Shown: in pieces, positions 53,961 to 64,000 of the stretch
Layout: every line of letters starts with the position of its first letter
Position numbering within the stretch: position 1 is the stretch's first letter
NCBI GenBank assembly: GCA_023101885.1
Contig: JALPQD010000360.1
Span: forward strand, 930,001 to 994,000
Length of the DNA stretch: 64,000 nt
Direction of reading: 5' to 3'
From: Typhlomys cinereus
Taxonomy: Eukaryota > Chordata > Mammalia > Rodentia > Platacanthomyidae
The notes under the pieces: generated by a model
What the model saw: only the letters and a program-made list of their open reading frames with translations
Told to the model about the DNA's origin: nothing
Database searches by the model: none
Made by a program: the position numbers and the translations under genes

Positions 53961-55296
53961 GTAGGCGGCCCTGGGGCTCAGTGCTGGAGCCACGGTTCCT
54001 GAGCTCTGTGGACCCGAGGGGGGAGGATGATGGAGGGAGGGAATGTGAACGCAAGGGTCCTTCCCTGGTTTGGACATTAAGCCACGGAAACGTTCAACCC
54101 TCAGGTCTATATCTGGGGCTTTCCACGTAGTTGAAGTGTTTCTATAACCTGCTGATGGCTGCGTAGGTCACCGTGCTATGACGTATGTTTATGGCTTGTC
54201 TGGACTGTTTCATAAGAGGGGAGGCACAGGGCAGAGAGGCCCAGGGGACCAGGAGGCAGAAAGGAGGGTCCGTCTCTGTCAGTAAATAAGCATTCGTGCA
54301 TGTTTGGCTCAAGCAGACTGGAATTCAGTTGCACCAGACTGGCGGGTGCTCAACCCTAAGCCAGGGTAAAACCAGCACCAGACCAGACACCAGTGGAAAT
54401 TTGAAGGTATTCTCTCTCAAAGGCCTACGGCTTATGTAACTTGTTCGTTCGTATAAACAAGGCTTCATGAATTCATCGCCAGAACCCATCGCACAAAGGG
54501 TTGGTTTTGTTAAAAAACAAAACAAAAAAAAACAAGCCTGTTTCTGAGGCCCCAGAATGGTTCAGTAGCTCCGCTGAGCCCTGTGATGCTCGGGGCTTTA
54601 TTTAAACCATATAAAAGTCAAAAAATACCCCTCCTAAGCTGTAATTCCTCTTTTAAAAAGCAGTTTAGGGAGCCCAGTGAGTGCTTAGAAAAGCCATGTT
54701 CTTTCATATAATTTTTTTTCCTCCAGGGAGAAGCTAGAGGCAACCTGTCTCCTTAGTGGGGTGCTTGAGGGCCCCAGGGGGGACAGTCTATGGTTACAAG
54801 TTCAAAGGAAGCCATTTTCCCCCCATTAACTGTCTAAACCTCCCAGGGCAGCAGGGGCAAAAGAAATGGGATTCGTCCGCCATCTAGTGGCACAAAACTG
54901 TCACTGCAGACATGCCCACCAGGGACCCTATTGGATGTGTCGCCCTCAAAACCTTGCTCTGGGCTTTCATGCTCAGCGCAGTGGTCTGTGTCATTGTGCT
55001 GCAGCCTTTGAGTCTCAACTAAAAGCCAGTGAGGTTCAGGTGGTTCTAGATGTACCTGTAAATGGGGCATTTGTTTCTTATCAAAGCACTGCAGGTCGAG
55101 TTGAAACAAGACTTTTATTTTCTTAGTGGAGTGTCCTGGAGACTGAAGGTCAAACCCTGTACATGTTTTTAGGATCTGGATAAATTGGGACACTTCCAAT
55201 GTGTTGGTATTTAGAGATCGGGACAAATTAGAGGTTTCAGGGACATTCACGGCTAGGTGAGGCCATGATGTGATTAATAGCTTTATGGGGGGGGCA
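53961..55296. other. PRKCB: Start of intron 5, largely repeat-poor
   Basis: 1.3 kb with no recognised repeat. It contains the CTCF-like motif at 54876-54890. The open frame running through exon 5 into this intron is not coding beyond the donor. Confidence 0.5.
54876..54890 (-). promoter_or_regulatory. CTCF-like motif (14 of 15 core positions)
   Basis: The minus strand reads ccactagatggcgga, fitting CCASYAGRKGGCRSY at all but the last position. It lies outside recognised repeats. Confidence 0.6.
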
Positions 55297-55718
55297 GGGA
55301 GAGAGAGACAGAAAGACAGGAAGAGAAAGAAAGAGATAGAGAGAGAAAGACAAAGGAAAAGAGAGAGAAAGAAACAGAGAAAGAGAAAGAAAGACAGAGA
55401 GAGAGAGAGGAGAGAGAGACAGAAAGAGAGATAAAGAGAGAAAGATAGGAAGAGAAAGAGATAGAGAAAGACAAAGGAAAAGAGAGAAAGAGACACAGAG
55501 AAAGAGAAAGAAAGACAGACAGAGAGAGATAGGAAGAGAGAGAGAAATATATAGAGAAAGATAAAGGAAAAGAAAAAGAGACACAGAGAAAGAAAGAGAG
55601 GAGAGATAGACAGGAAGAGAAAGAGAGAGATAGAGAAAGACAAAGGAAAAGAGAGAGACAGAGAAAGAAAGACACACAGACAGAGAGTAGAGAGAGACAG
55701 AGAGAGAGAGAGAGAAAA
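55297..55718. repeat. 422-bp polypurine tract
   Basis: GA/GAAA/GACA-type units, with the + strand nearly all purine except scattered C and T. The 301-codon minus-strand frame across it (Ser/Leu/Phe-rich) is a composition artefact. Confidence 0.92.
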
Positions 55719-56027
55719 TACCAAGCAAGGATGCAGCAAGCACGCGGTTGTCTAAATGACACTAGGGAGCATGCCTTGACCAGGAACTGAATCTGCCTGC
55801 ACCTTGACCTCAGACTGAAATCCAGGCTGGTTGCCCACTCTTGGGTGCTTGTAGGTCATGACCTGGAGTGGAAATCCGACCATTTCTTCCCTTAAATCCC
55901 AGGAAATGGTGGTTTCCCATTGACCAGAACCTATGGAATCTGCCTCATCTATCCAGAGTCTCTGGGCAACCTCTAGACTGCATCTCGTCTGCTTATCCTG
56001 TTTCTAGCTTTAGAATGTTTGTCTTTG
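55719..56027. other. Intron 5 sequence, no recognised feature
   Basis: Nothing recognised between the polypurine and polypyrimidine tracts. Confidence 0.4.
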
Positions 56028-56165
56028 TCTCCTCCTTGTCCTCCTCCTCCCCTCCTCCTGCTCCTTCTCCTCCTTCTTTTCCTCCTCTTCTTCCTCCTCC
56101 TCTTTTTGTCTTCTTCCTCTCCACCTTCTTCATCTTCTTCTCCATCTTTTCCTCATCCCCCTCCT
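56028..56165. repeat. (TCC/TTC)n polypyrimidine tract
   Basis: C/T-only stretch with a trinucleotide bias, about 300 bp after the polypurine tract. Confidence 0.9.
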
Positions 56166-57940
56166 TCCATTTAGCACTTCCTCTAGTTCTCAGCTGGGTC
56201 TTACCTCTGACCTCCCCCAGTTATAGAAATGAATGAGCTTGAACTTGCAGTAGTTGAGTTTAGCTTTCTGTTGGGTTTCTTTATCGTTTACATTTCTACA
56301 TGAGGCAGAGGAGGCAGGTGTTGGCTCATCGCTGTGCCCTCAGCGCCCGGTGAAGAACACATGTATTTGTGTGACAAGAAGGAAGGAGGTGCCAAGGATG
56401 TTGTCAGATATAAAATTTTCCCAGATGCTCGCAAATCGCTGCCTTTAAAAGCCAGGAGGTGAAGGTCAGCAGATAATCCAACTCATGCTACCACTCTCAG
56501 AAGAAGCAAAGGGACCGCGCAGACCATCTTAGATACTAAACCCAAGGCCAACAGTCTGAGATGGGGAGCCACACTGTGGCGTCATGACCACCTTGTTGCC
56601 TGAACAACACAGAAAAACAGATCATCAGGTCTTGTGGACTCACAAGAAACCATGTTGGCATCGTTATGCCCACTGGTGCCACGAGAACAGGCAACACCAT
56701 CCATAGACCAGAGTCACCCGATGTGCCTGAAGTTAATGAGCCTGGGTTTCCCTACATAAAGCAAGAGCTTGTCCAGTTCTGTTTCAGTTCAGATCTTCTT
56801 ATCGATATAACAACTTCCATTTTCATCTACATATATTACATACCACACATTCTATTTCTTATTAAGTTTGTAGATTACTCACAAATTAATGGGTTTGATT
56901 TTGTACAGCTGAATTCTTAGCAGACAGAAATCATAGCTATATATGTATACGATTTTTAACCATATATATATATGATTATTTTGAGACCCAGGCTGACTTT
57001 GGAGCACTTTCTGCCATCATCTCACAGCCGTGAATTCTTTAACCATTTCTCATCCGGCATCTATGATTGTATCTCCCCAATACAATCTGGGGTTGTTATT
57101 ATAAAAAGCAAAATGAACAGTTTTTAGTGTTTCTCTTGGGAAGTCTGAACCAGTGTTCTTAGAATTTGATATTGATTACAACATACGGACACCTCTTGGA
57201 CTGAAACATCTTCTAGACAGACTTAGATGCTTCTAATATTGGGATTTAAAACCACTCCAAGATATGGCACCCACATATCAGAAGATATGTACCCAAAAAC
57301 AAATGTCCTTGATGGGCAATAAGAGGAGGTTGAAGGTAATTATCTACTTACACACTAGGTTCCAGAAAGGTTTAAAATAGCACTTCCAGGAAAAAAAATA
57401 GATGTTGAAATTTCAAAGAAGTGTCTTTCATTATCTAAAGAATTGATGGAGGCAAGATGTTTGTCACCACGAAGACTCTAGGAAGGAGCAAAAAGTACAA
57501 GAACACCTGTGGGTATCCTTTGTCTGGAATTTCACTTTGACTTCTCCCTTTTCAGTCAGTCAGTGTGGTGGGATAAAAGCCAAAGATCAGAGGACAGAGA
57601 CGGTACATGCCATACTAGAGGGGTGTGGTGGGAGACAGAAGGGGGCGTTTGGAGTGATTAGGTGTGTACACTGTGAGGGGAAGATAGTATCCTAGAGACA
57701 TGGAAACTCATTCATTCCTTCATTCAGGACCTGAATAACTTGCTGGATCCAATGATGAATGAAATGCATTCTCTGCACCCAGGGATGCCATAGGCTATCA
57801 GGAGGGATAGGCACAAAGAGCTAAGTTATATTTGACTTGCTGTGTGACAAGTAGTGGGATTGTGCCCTGGGAGCTTATGGAGGGGGATTCAGAGTTTCCT
57901 GATGGAAGGAGCGGCTGAGTTCAGTTGGTAAGATGTAAAG
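56166..57940. other. 1.8 kb of intron 5 with no recognised repeat
   Basis: AT-rich toward 56800-57000 (including tatatata runs). No exon 6-like coding segment (C2 core) was found here. Confidence 0.45.
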
Positions 57941-58170
57941 TAGGGGTGGAGAGACGACTCAGGTAACAAGACCCTGCCTCAAAAGCAGAAGAACCTGAAT
58001 CCAGATCCTGGATCCCACGTAAAAGTGCCAGGTGGAAATGGTGGTGGCTGTACCGCACTGTTGGCTCTGGAAGGCGGATTCTGGGAAATCTCATAAGGGG
58101 CAGAAAGGGGATAGAAGCAATCTAGGATGATTCCCGAAGTCACCCTTGGGCCTCTACAGGTATACACAGT

Positions 58171-58213
<43 letters not shown>

Positions 58214-58221
58214 TTCTCTCC

Positions 58222-58258
<37 letters not shown>
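57941..58258 (+). mobile_element. tRNA-derived SINE with (TC)n(CA)n tail
   Basis: aggggtggagagacgactca, B box aatccagatcctgg, tcccacgtaaaagtgccagg, ggcggattctgggaaatctc and gatgattcccgaagtcaccc, then (TC)n 58172-58239 and (CA)n 58240-58257. Confidence 0.8.
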
Positions 58259-58319
58259 TTGTAAAGGAATTATCCAAATGACACAAGTTTTATTCCAGGG
58301 AGCTAAGAATAGAAAATGA

Positions 58320-58450
58320 CACTAGCATGCTTATTGAACACTTATTACTACATGTGAGGTTCCTCATCGGCTGATCTTCACTATAATCTTCTATCCAAGG
58401 CATTAGCAGGATTGGCCCCACTTTACATGCAATGAGGGTTCGAGGGGTGT
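58320..58450 (-). mobile_element. MIR fragment, antisense
   Basis: ttattgaacacttattacta, tgatcttcactataatcttc and ggccccactttacatgcaat gagggttcgagg resemble reverse MIR. Confidence 0.55.
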
Positions 58451-58919
58451 GGGACAGTGCTCTTAACTTGCTGAATGTGGCTGTCCTGCCCTGTGTTCTA
58501 GGACACACAGTGACTTTATTCACTGACCTCTCTCCCAGTCAGCAACCAACACATTTGCCTAACAGCAGGTATGGAGTGCCCACTACTCAGCAAGTGCATT
58601 CTGGAGTTTTCAGTGACAACAAGGGGAAGCCAGGTCTCTTTGCCTGAACAGCTGCCATGACCTGAGATCATGCAGGTTCCCTTGGATCCTCCCCCACTTC
58701 CGCTCTCCCCCCCCCCGCCACTCACCCATGAGACATGAAGCCTTCTGCCTTCTTATCAGCTGAAGATTGGATGGATACAATTTGTATTTGTCTGTAGACA
58801 CTGTGTGTCTAAAAATCCCCTTCTTTAATATAATCTGTTCTCTTTTTGAAATATTTGTGTGCTTTACTAGAATTAGTATTAATATCTTATTATAAAATAT
58901 CTTAAATGTTCACTTTTAC
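58451..58919. other. Intron 5 sequence, no recognised feature
   Basis: Includes a C-run near 58708-58716. Nothing else recognised. Confidence 0.4.
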
Positions 58920-59330
58920 ATACTTTTTAAAAAATTTACTTAGTTATACAAGCTCTAAGTAGGTATCTTTTTTCCCCTTCCCTTCCTCCCTCCCTTCTCC
59001 CCTTCTCCCTCACGTCCCTTCTTCTCTCCCACCTTTCCTCTTTCTCTACCCCCATCCTCCCTCCCTCCTCTTTTTTGGTGTTTTCCACTTGCTCCCTCCC
59101 TCCCACCCTTCTGTCCATCAGCTTATATGGGCCCAAAGTGTCCTTTGAATCATCTGTTCTAGTGGGAGTTCAGGACTTTGTGGCATACCTTGAGACTCCT
59201 TCTTGGGCCGCCCACTAATATGGTAACTCCCCTCTATCTATCTAACCCCTTGCCTCTAAGGATCCTACTGTCTGAATCTGTTCTTTAAACCTAAGCAATG
59301 GAAGAGTCACGGAAGACATGGCAGTTACAT
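58920..59330 (-). mobile_element. Rodent LINE-1 3' UTR, antisense
   Basis: An AT-rich then C/T-rich polypyrimidine stretch is followed by ccaaagtgtcctttgaatca, gtgggagttcaggactttgt and ccgcccactaatatgg. This is the same arrangement as the other antisense L1 3' UTRs in the window. Confidence 0.55.
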
Positions 59331-59520
59331 TTGCGTTTTGCTCTGCTACATCCTTCTCTTGAGCTGACTACATGGGTGAAATGGAAAAAGAAGAGAGTAA
59401 GGAAAGGGAATTGTTGCGGAGGAAACAAGCTAGATTGATTAATGTATCAAATATTATCCAGCCATGCCTGCATCAATTTCAGGGTTAGTATAAAATGGTG
59501 ATAGACTAGGCCACTCACGA

Positions 59521-59535
59521 CCACTAGGGGGCAGT
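59521..59535 (+). promoter_or_regulatory. CTCF-like motif (15 of 15 core positions)
   Basis: ccactagggggcagt fits CCASYAGRKGGCRSY at every position, on the + strand. It lies between an L1 fragment and a B1-type SINE, in neither. Confidence 0.7.
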
Positions 59536-59583
59536 CTGTGACTTCAAAGTCCAAAGGCTCTTTTAAGAGATGCATCGGTTTGA

Positions 59584-59800
59584 TGCATGGTGGGTCACTC
59601 CTGTAACCCTAGTTTCTTCTCCAGAGACTGAGACAAGAAGACCCCAAGTTTAAGGCTTCATTGGGCTATAGAATGAGTTCAAGGCCTGCCTGGACAACTT
59701 AACAAGAGCTTGTTTCAAAATAATAAGAAAAAGAAGGGCTGGGTATATTTCATCAGTAGAATATCACCTAGCATGTGTGAGAGAATAACTGTGATGCCCA
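59584..59800 (+). mobile_element. B1-type SINE joined to an ID-like part
   Basis: tgcatggtgggtcactcctg taaccctag, gactgagacaagaagacccc aagtttaagg and gcctgcctggacaacttaac are B1. ctgggtatatttcatcagta gaatatcacctagcatgtgt resembles an ID head. Confidence 0.65.
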
Positions 59801-59805
59801 GGCTG

Positions 59806-59820
59806 AAAGAAAAGCACCAC
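59806..59820. repeat. Target-site duplication, left copy (15 bp)
   Basis: aaagaaaagcaccac recurs exactly at 60129-60143. Confidence 0.88.
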
Positions 59821-59822
59821 TC

Positions 59823-60032
59823 GGGGCTGGAGAGGTTGCTCAGGGGTTAAGCCTCTGCCTTGCAGGCTGAAGGTCCTGAGTTCGGATCCTAGACCCCATG
59901 TATAGACGCCGGGTGGAAGCGGGGGGCGGCCTGCGTTTCTGGTCCTGGTGGGCGGAGCCTGTGAATCCCGGGGCCGAGTAAACAAGGAGGAGGTGGAGGC
60001 GGTCCATGGTGGTTCCTGAATTCGTCCGTGGT

Positions 60033-60084
<52 letters not shown>

Positions 60085-60128
60085 CACATACGCACACCAT
60101 ACATGCACAATTGAATAAATAATAAAAA
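59823..60128 (+). mobile_element. Young family-A SINE, complete
   Basis: ggggctggagaggttgctca ggggttaag, B box gttcggatcc, ggtcctggtgggcggagcc body, (CA)n at 60036-60081 and an A/T tail. A perfect 15-bp target-site duplication makes this one of the most recent insertions. Confidence 0.92.
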
Positions 60129-60143
60129 AAAGAAAAGCACCAC
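60129..60143. repeat. Target-site duplication, right copy (15 bp)
   Basis: Exact copy of 59806-59820, overlapping the end of the A-rich tail. Confidence 0.88.
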
Positions 60144-60154
60144 CCCACCTCCGC

Positions 60155-60350
60155 ATGCTGGGTACCCCTTATCTGAAAAGTGTGGCATCAGAAGTGTTTC
60201 AGATTTTTTTCTAATTTTTAAAATATTTGCACATATGCAATGAGATATGTCAGAAATGGAACTCAAATGGAACATGAAGTTCATTTACATCTCACATGCA
60301 CCATCTATATAAATCCTGAAGGCAATTTTATTCAGTATTTTTAATAGATA
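60155..60350 (+). mobile_element. Tigger-type (Tc1/mariner) DNA transposon remnant
   Basis: gggtaccccttatctgaaaa gtgtggcatcagaagtgttt cagat, atatttgcacatatgcaatg aga and ggaacatgaagttcatttac atc followed by cctgaaggcaattttattca gtatttttaat match a Tigger7-like element from memory. Confidence 0.6.
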
Positions 60351-60399
60351 AGAGTGTTCAACTTTTCCTATGTTTTATCTTTCTGAATATTTCTCATGA

Positions 60400-60690
60400 T
60401 GTATTTACAACACTGAATTCCAAAGATTTTCACAGTGAATATCCCTTTATCCACTTCCTTAGATCCACCATTATCATTTACCACATTTGCCCAATCATAT
60501 GTCCATCTATTTTGCCTTCCAGCCTGTCTTGTTTTAGACACATTTCAAAGTAAACCACATACATTAATTCAGTTCTCCCTAAACATTTTCAGTGTGTGAT
60601 TCACCAGAATTTATTTACAGCCTTTTTTTTCTTAACCTTTGAAGTAAAATTTACATACGATCCTGTTCCAAGGTCTGAAGTCTATAAGAG
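60400..60690 (-). mobile_element. Old L1 3' UTR, antisense (tentative)
   Basis: ttttcacagtgaatatccct ttatccacttccttagatcc and gaagtaaaatttacatacga tcc resemble the reverse of an L1M 3' UTR, as at 18940. Confidence 0.45.
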
Positions 60691-60744
60691 CTGATCTCTG
60701 ACAGATGAGTGAGCCGTCCCAACTCCTTGCAAGTGAACCCTCTG

Positions 60745-61035
60745 ATTTGTGTGTGTTGTGCATGCATGTGAATACGCACTGTTCACGTGTATGGATACAT
60801 GCACATATGTACACATGAGCGTAGAAGGCAGAGGAGGCTGTTGGGCATCTTCCTCAGTTACCCTCCAATTTATATATTGAGATAAGGCTTCCCACTTGAA
60901 CCCAGAGCTCACCGATTCAGCTCGTTTGAGAGTTCTTCTGTCTCAGTCTCACAAAGACTGGGGTTGCAGGCATTTATGTGGGTGCTGGAGATTCACACTC
61001 AGGTTCCCACAGAGCCATCTCTTCATCCCTTCTTT
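60745..61035 (-). mobile_element. B3-type SINE, antisense
   Basis: GTGT/ATGT-rich start, cagaggaggctgttgggcat cttcctcagttaccctcc, acccagagctcaccgattca gctcg, gtgggtgctggagattcaca ctcaggttccc and agccatctcttcatccc. Confidence 0.75.
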
Positions 61036-62279
61036 TTTGATGCCACACCTGTCAAAGAGGTTCTAATAAAAACTGAATACTGTGCATGCAGGCATCTCAC
61101 TCCCTACTCTAAACACTCCTGAGGATTCTGGGAGCCAAGGAGCCCAGGACACTTAAGACCCTCTGCCTATATCATGCTTCATGGTTGACACTTGCAAAGG
61201 AGCTCGAAGTGTGGTGAAATAGTGTGGAAAATTCTCCATTGAACTTGACAGAGATTAGACTCCCTCGAAACAAACTCAGCAAGGCGCCATTTTGTGGCTG
61301 TGATAACGAGCCTGAGCCCACCGCATCTCCATCACGGAGGGCTGAGCCTCTTTCCCCAGGCACTGCAGAGTTCTCTGCACACTCCGTGAGACCAGGGCGA
61401 GAGTTCCTTGTCTGTGCTTCCTCTGAGGCTTGGAAAGTTGTAAGTGAGAGAAGGGATGTTGAAAACTCCAGGAAGTGCAAGGAAACCGAAGCTATTCAAG
61501 AATCCTCTTTCTTCTCAACATTCTCACAAGAATAACCAAGGCTAGGTGACTGTCTTGAGGGTCCCCAACTTTAGGATGAGCAGGGTGTACTTACATAGTT
61601 CCTCAGTGCCCAAGGATTGTACCAAGGGACAGAGAGTCAGAATCTGCTGGACCGTGCCTTGTTGTCATTTTTTGGGGACATGTTGAGCAGTGTCTATGCA
61701 TGGGATAAAACACCAGCATTGAAAAAAGTATGAAGTACGAAGGAGGCATGCCTGTGTTTGGTTTATAGCAGTAAATAGTTGGGTCAATTTCATTCAGTTA
61801 TCATCTTATGGAGCTGTGTGCAGTGTTGAAACAATGAATTAAAATGAGCACAGGGGGATTCTGTTCTTCCTCTTGAAATCTGAACTGGCTACCTGGGTGT
61901 GTTCAGCTTGTGAAAACTTCCCAGTCTGCCCAATGTTAGTTGGCACACTTTCCAATATGTGTTTTTAGAATTCATATTATATTTTTCAATTTCTAAAACT
62001 TAAAAAATATCTAAATAAACCAAACCAAATCCCAGTGGGTTAGAGCTACGATTACTGACCTGAGGTATAACTTGGCAAGTTATATATAGCCTGTCAAATC
62101 TAGTCTGTGATCCATTTTTATAAATAATGTATCATTGGAATATGTTACCCCCAGTCATTTACATATGATTAGTGACAGCTAGTTCGATAGAATGGCAGGA
62201 TTCATTGAGTAGGTATAATTGAACCTCTATGGTTTGCAAATCCTAGAATAGTTGTAGTTGTAGTTGCCGTTGTAGTTGC
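61036..62279. other. 1.2 kb of intron 5 without recognised repeats
   Basis: 61200-61560 is the more GC-balanced part, with overlapping 102-103 codon frames on both strands and no recognised domain. The remainder is AT-rich. Confidence 0.4.
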
Positions 62280-62632
62280 TCTCTTTCTGCTGCTGTGAGA
62301 CAACACTCGCATAGCCAGTTTCGAAAGGGAGACTTATTTGGCTTATGGTTCCAGAGGGAAGATTCAGTTCATTATGACAGAAAAAGCATGGCTGGCTGGC
62401 AGAAGCTGGAGGAGGCTTTGTTAGGTCAGATGTATCTTGGAGGCCGAGAGTAAACTGCAGACTCCAAGAGCACACTGCTAGGAGAAGCTGGGCGGGGCTC
62501 ACCAACCTCAACCTGCCCTCTGGGACATGCCTTCCTCCAGCAAGGCTGCACCTCCTAACAATTGCCTGTGACCTTCCCAACACCAACACGATGAACCTGT
62601 GGGGCACAACTTGTACTCAAACCATGACAGCT
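62280..62632. mobile_element. URR1-like hAT DNA transposon remnant
   Basis: ttatttggcttatggttcca gagggaagattcagttcatt atgacag, ggcatgg-like tggctggc agaag, gggacatgccttcctccagc and acttgtactcaaaccatgac a follow the rodent URR1 arrangement as recalled. Overlapping open frames are incidental. Confidence 0.55.
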
Positions 62633-62934
62633 ACTCTTTGGCCCTCACAAAGACATACGTCAAATCTTGACCAAGAAGAATAGTTTCAGTATATTATTGA
62701 GAGGATTCGGTTGCATAAAAATATCGGGTGTGAACCCGTTTTAGCAAGTAAGAAAATGTTGCGGACACTGTCTGTGTGCACACCGTCTATGTTTTCATAA
62801 GGGTGGGAAGAAATTGCGGAGGGACACAACTTAGTTGGCAATATTGGGGCCATAGAAGACTGGGAACAGAAAACCTGGTATGGGGGTAGTAGGGTGGGTA
62901 TCATATCAGTTTGTCTTTCTGTTTCTCTGGCTGT
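62633..62934. other. Intron 5 sequence, no recognised feature
   Basis: No recognised repeat, exon or RNA gene. Confidence 0.4.
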
Positions 62935-62944
62935 GATGCGGTCA

Positions 62945-63112
62945 TTTCACTTTTGGGTTCCTTGTAGTGGTGGAAATTGAACCCAGGACTTTGTGCATGC
63001 TAGAGAAGTGATCTGCAACTGAGCAATACCCCAATGTGTTACCCAGGCTGGTCTCCAATGTGAGATCTCTCTGCTTCAGCCTCTCTCAGAGAGTTAGGAT
63101 TGTATCACTTTG
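62945..63112 (-). mobile_element. ID/B1-type composite SINE, antisense
   Basis: gtggtggaaattgaacccag gactttgtgcatgctagaga agtgatctgcaactgagcaa is a reverse ID-like part. ttacccaggctggtctccaa tgtgagatc and gagagttaggattgtatcac are a reverse B1-like part. Confidence 0.65.
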
Positions 63113-63134
63113 ATATAATTTGATATATATTCAC

Positions 63135-63315
63135 ATTTATTTTATTCATCTTATGGGTGTTGGGGGTGGTGGCGGCAATGCGTGCCCTGGAGGTCATGTG
63201 GAGGTCAGAGGACAACGTGCAGGAATTGGCTCCATCTTTCCACCATGTGGATTCTGGGGAGTCAAATTCAGGTTCCCCAGCACTTTACCCATTGATTCAT
63301 CTCTCTGACCTCTAA
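63135..63315 (-). mobile_element. B2/B4-type SINE, antisense
   Basis: atgtggaggtcagaggacaa cgtgcaggaattggctccat ctttccaccatgtggattct ggggagtcaaattcagg and tttacccattgattcatctc match a reverse tRNA-SINE. Confidence 0.75.
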
Positions 63316-64000
63316 TTTTATAATTTTTGAAAAATGGAATAAAACCAGACAAAAAAATCTTTAAATAGGAAAAAAAAAAAAAAAAAGAACTAAACAAATG
63401 ATCCCAACAACAGTAGCCGTCAAATTCGAGTGGGTAATAATGCTGGTGGGGAGGTATGGTGGGTTTAAGAAGGATGTTGGGTGGTCCTCAGCTGAGCCAG
63501 GACAGGCCCTGTCTAAGAACGTTTGCATCCCAGTTGTCATTCGCACGCGTCTTCATTTCATGAATTAGGCCTGTTCTCTGAGCTTCTAGGGTGTTTGTAT
63601 TGGCTGCCTTCTGACTGTCTTGTCACCCCCACCTCTACTCTATTCCATCCTCCAGGTCCAAGTACTTTGACTTAAACTCCCAGCGCTCCAGGTCCTTTCG
63701 ACCCACTTCTCATAGTCTGCCTTGCAAAACCTCGGAGCTGGGAGCAGAGGAGGTGGGAGGGGGGGCGTGTTGCGGGATTGGAGGAGGGGGAACGACACAC
63801 TTCTGTTTCAGAAACTACCTGAGATCCGGGCAGTGGGTGAGCTGTCTCAGCACCATCCGAGAAATCTCGTTAGAAGTACAGAACTCTCCTGTTCCATTCC
63901 AGTCCCGCCAATCAGAACCTGCCCTTCAACAACCCCCTCCCTCCCCAGGCCACTTACAGCCCTGCAAAATACCCAGCCACTTTGCTGCACCGGGTAACCA
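63316..64000. other. End of window, intron 5, mostly unassigned
   Basis: An 18-20 A run lies at about 63367-63386. After 63560 the sequence is GC-richer, with no named repeat and no exon I can support. Confidence 0.4.

Noticed and set aside
54834..55739. 301-codon minus-strand frame resembling a multi-pass membrane protein
   Set aside because: The Leu/Ser/Phe richness comes from the GA-rich + strand. The N-terminal part is low complexity and the rest has no recognised family.
62227..62607. 126-codon minus-strand frame
   Set aside because: Lies within the URR1-like transposon remnant.
63846..63857. tcagcaccatcc resembling a REST half-site
   Set aside because: Only the left half matches. The right half of the element is absent at either usual spacing.
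53961..64000. Search for PRKCB exon 6 (C2 core)
   Set aside because: No segment encoding the expected C2 calcium-loop sequence with splice sites was found, so exon 6 lies beyond the window.

Overview
This is mammalian genomic DNA from the interior of one gene. Three exons on the + strand encode consecutive parts of the regulatory half of a conventional protein kinase C. The Ala-Ser-Asp end of exon 3 and the Met-Met-Asn and Ile-Gln-Ala-His motifs of exon 5 identify the beta isoform (PRKCB) rather than alpha or gamma. The exons lie at 20934-21016 (83 bp), 53058-53169 (112 bp) and 53832-53960 (129 bp). They are joined by GT-AG introns with a continuous reading frame and correspond to exons 3, 4 and 5. 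Together they encode the zinc-binding end of C1A, all of C1B and the first strands of C2 (about residues 69-177). Everything else is intron: the 3' part of intron 2 (1-20933), all of intron 3 (32,041 bp), intron 4 (662 bp) and the start of intron 5 (53961 to the end). No exon 6 was found.

The interspersed repeats indicate a rodent. There are B1-type (7SL-derived), ID-type, ID-B1 dimer (B4-like), B2-type and B3-type SINEs, an ORR1/MaLR-like LTR and rodent-style L1 3' UTRs. The youngest SINE is not mouse/rat B2. It is a tRNA-derived family with (CA)n and A/T-rich tails, intact Pol III A and B boxes, and clear target-site duplications in three of four copies. This suggests a myomorph rodent outside mouse and rat. 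A jerboa-like (dipodoid) animal is plausible, but the sequence alone does not prove it.

Layout. Intron 2 is dense in SINEs, with two local direct duplications (831/1635 and 6888/8047), one solo LTR at 14392 and a 414-bp polypyrimidine tract at 19987. Exon 3 follows a perfect TACTAAC branch-point heptamer. Intron 3 holds nested old repeats (23463-24375), a 5'-inverted L1 (32260-32820), a 643-bp polypyrimidine tract (35893), an ORR1-like solo LTR (39265), a recent L1 insertion with target-site duplication (40083), a cluster of local duplications (41972-45370) and two further solo LTRs (48886 and 52431). Exons 4 and 5 sit close together. Intron 5 contains a polypurine tract, two strong CTCF-like motifs in divergent orientation, and more SINEs and L1.

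I found no second gene, RNA gene, CRISPR array or new multi-gene system. All other open reading frames looked like chance or low-complexity frames. The most useful observations are the TSD-supported insertions (including a repeated TG...CA solo-LTR family), the local duplications, the CTCF-like sites and the strand-asymmetric tracts inside a signalling-kinase gene.
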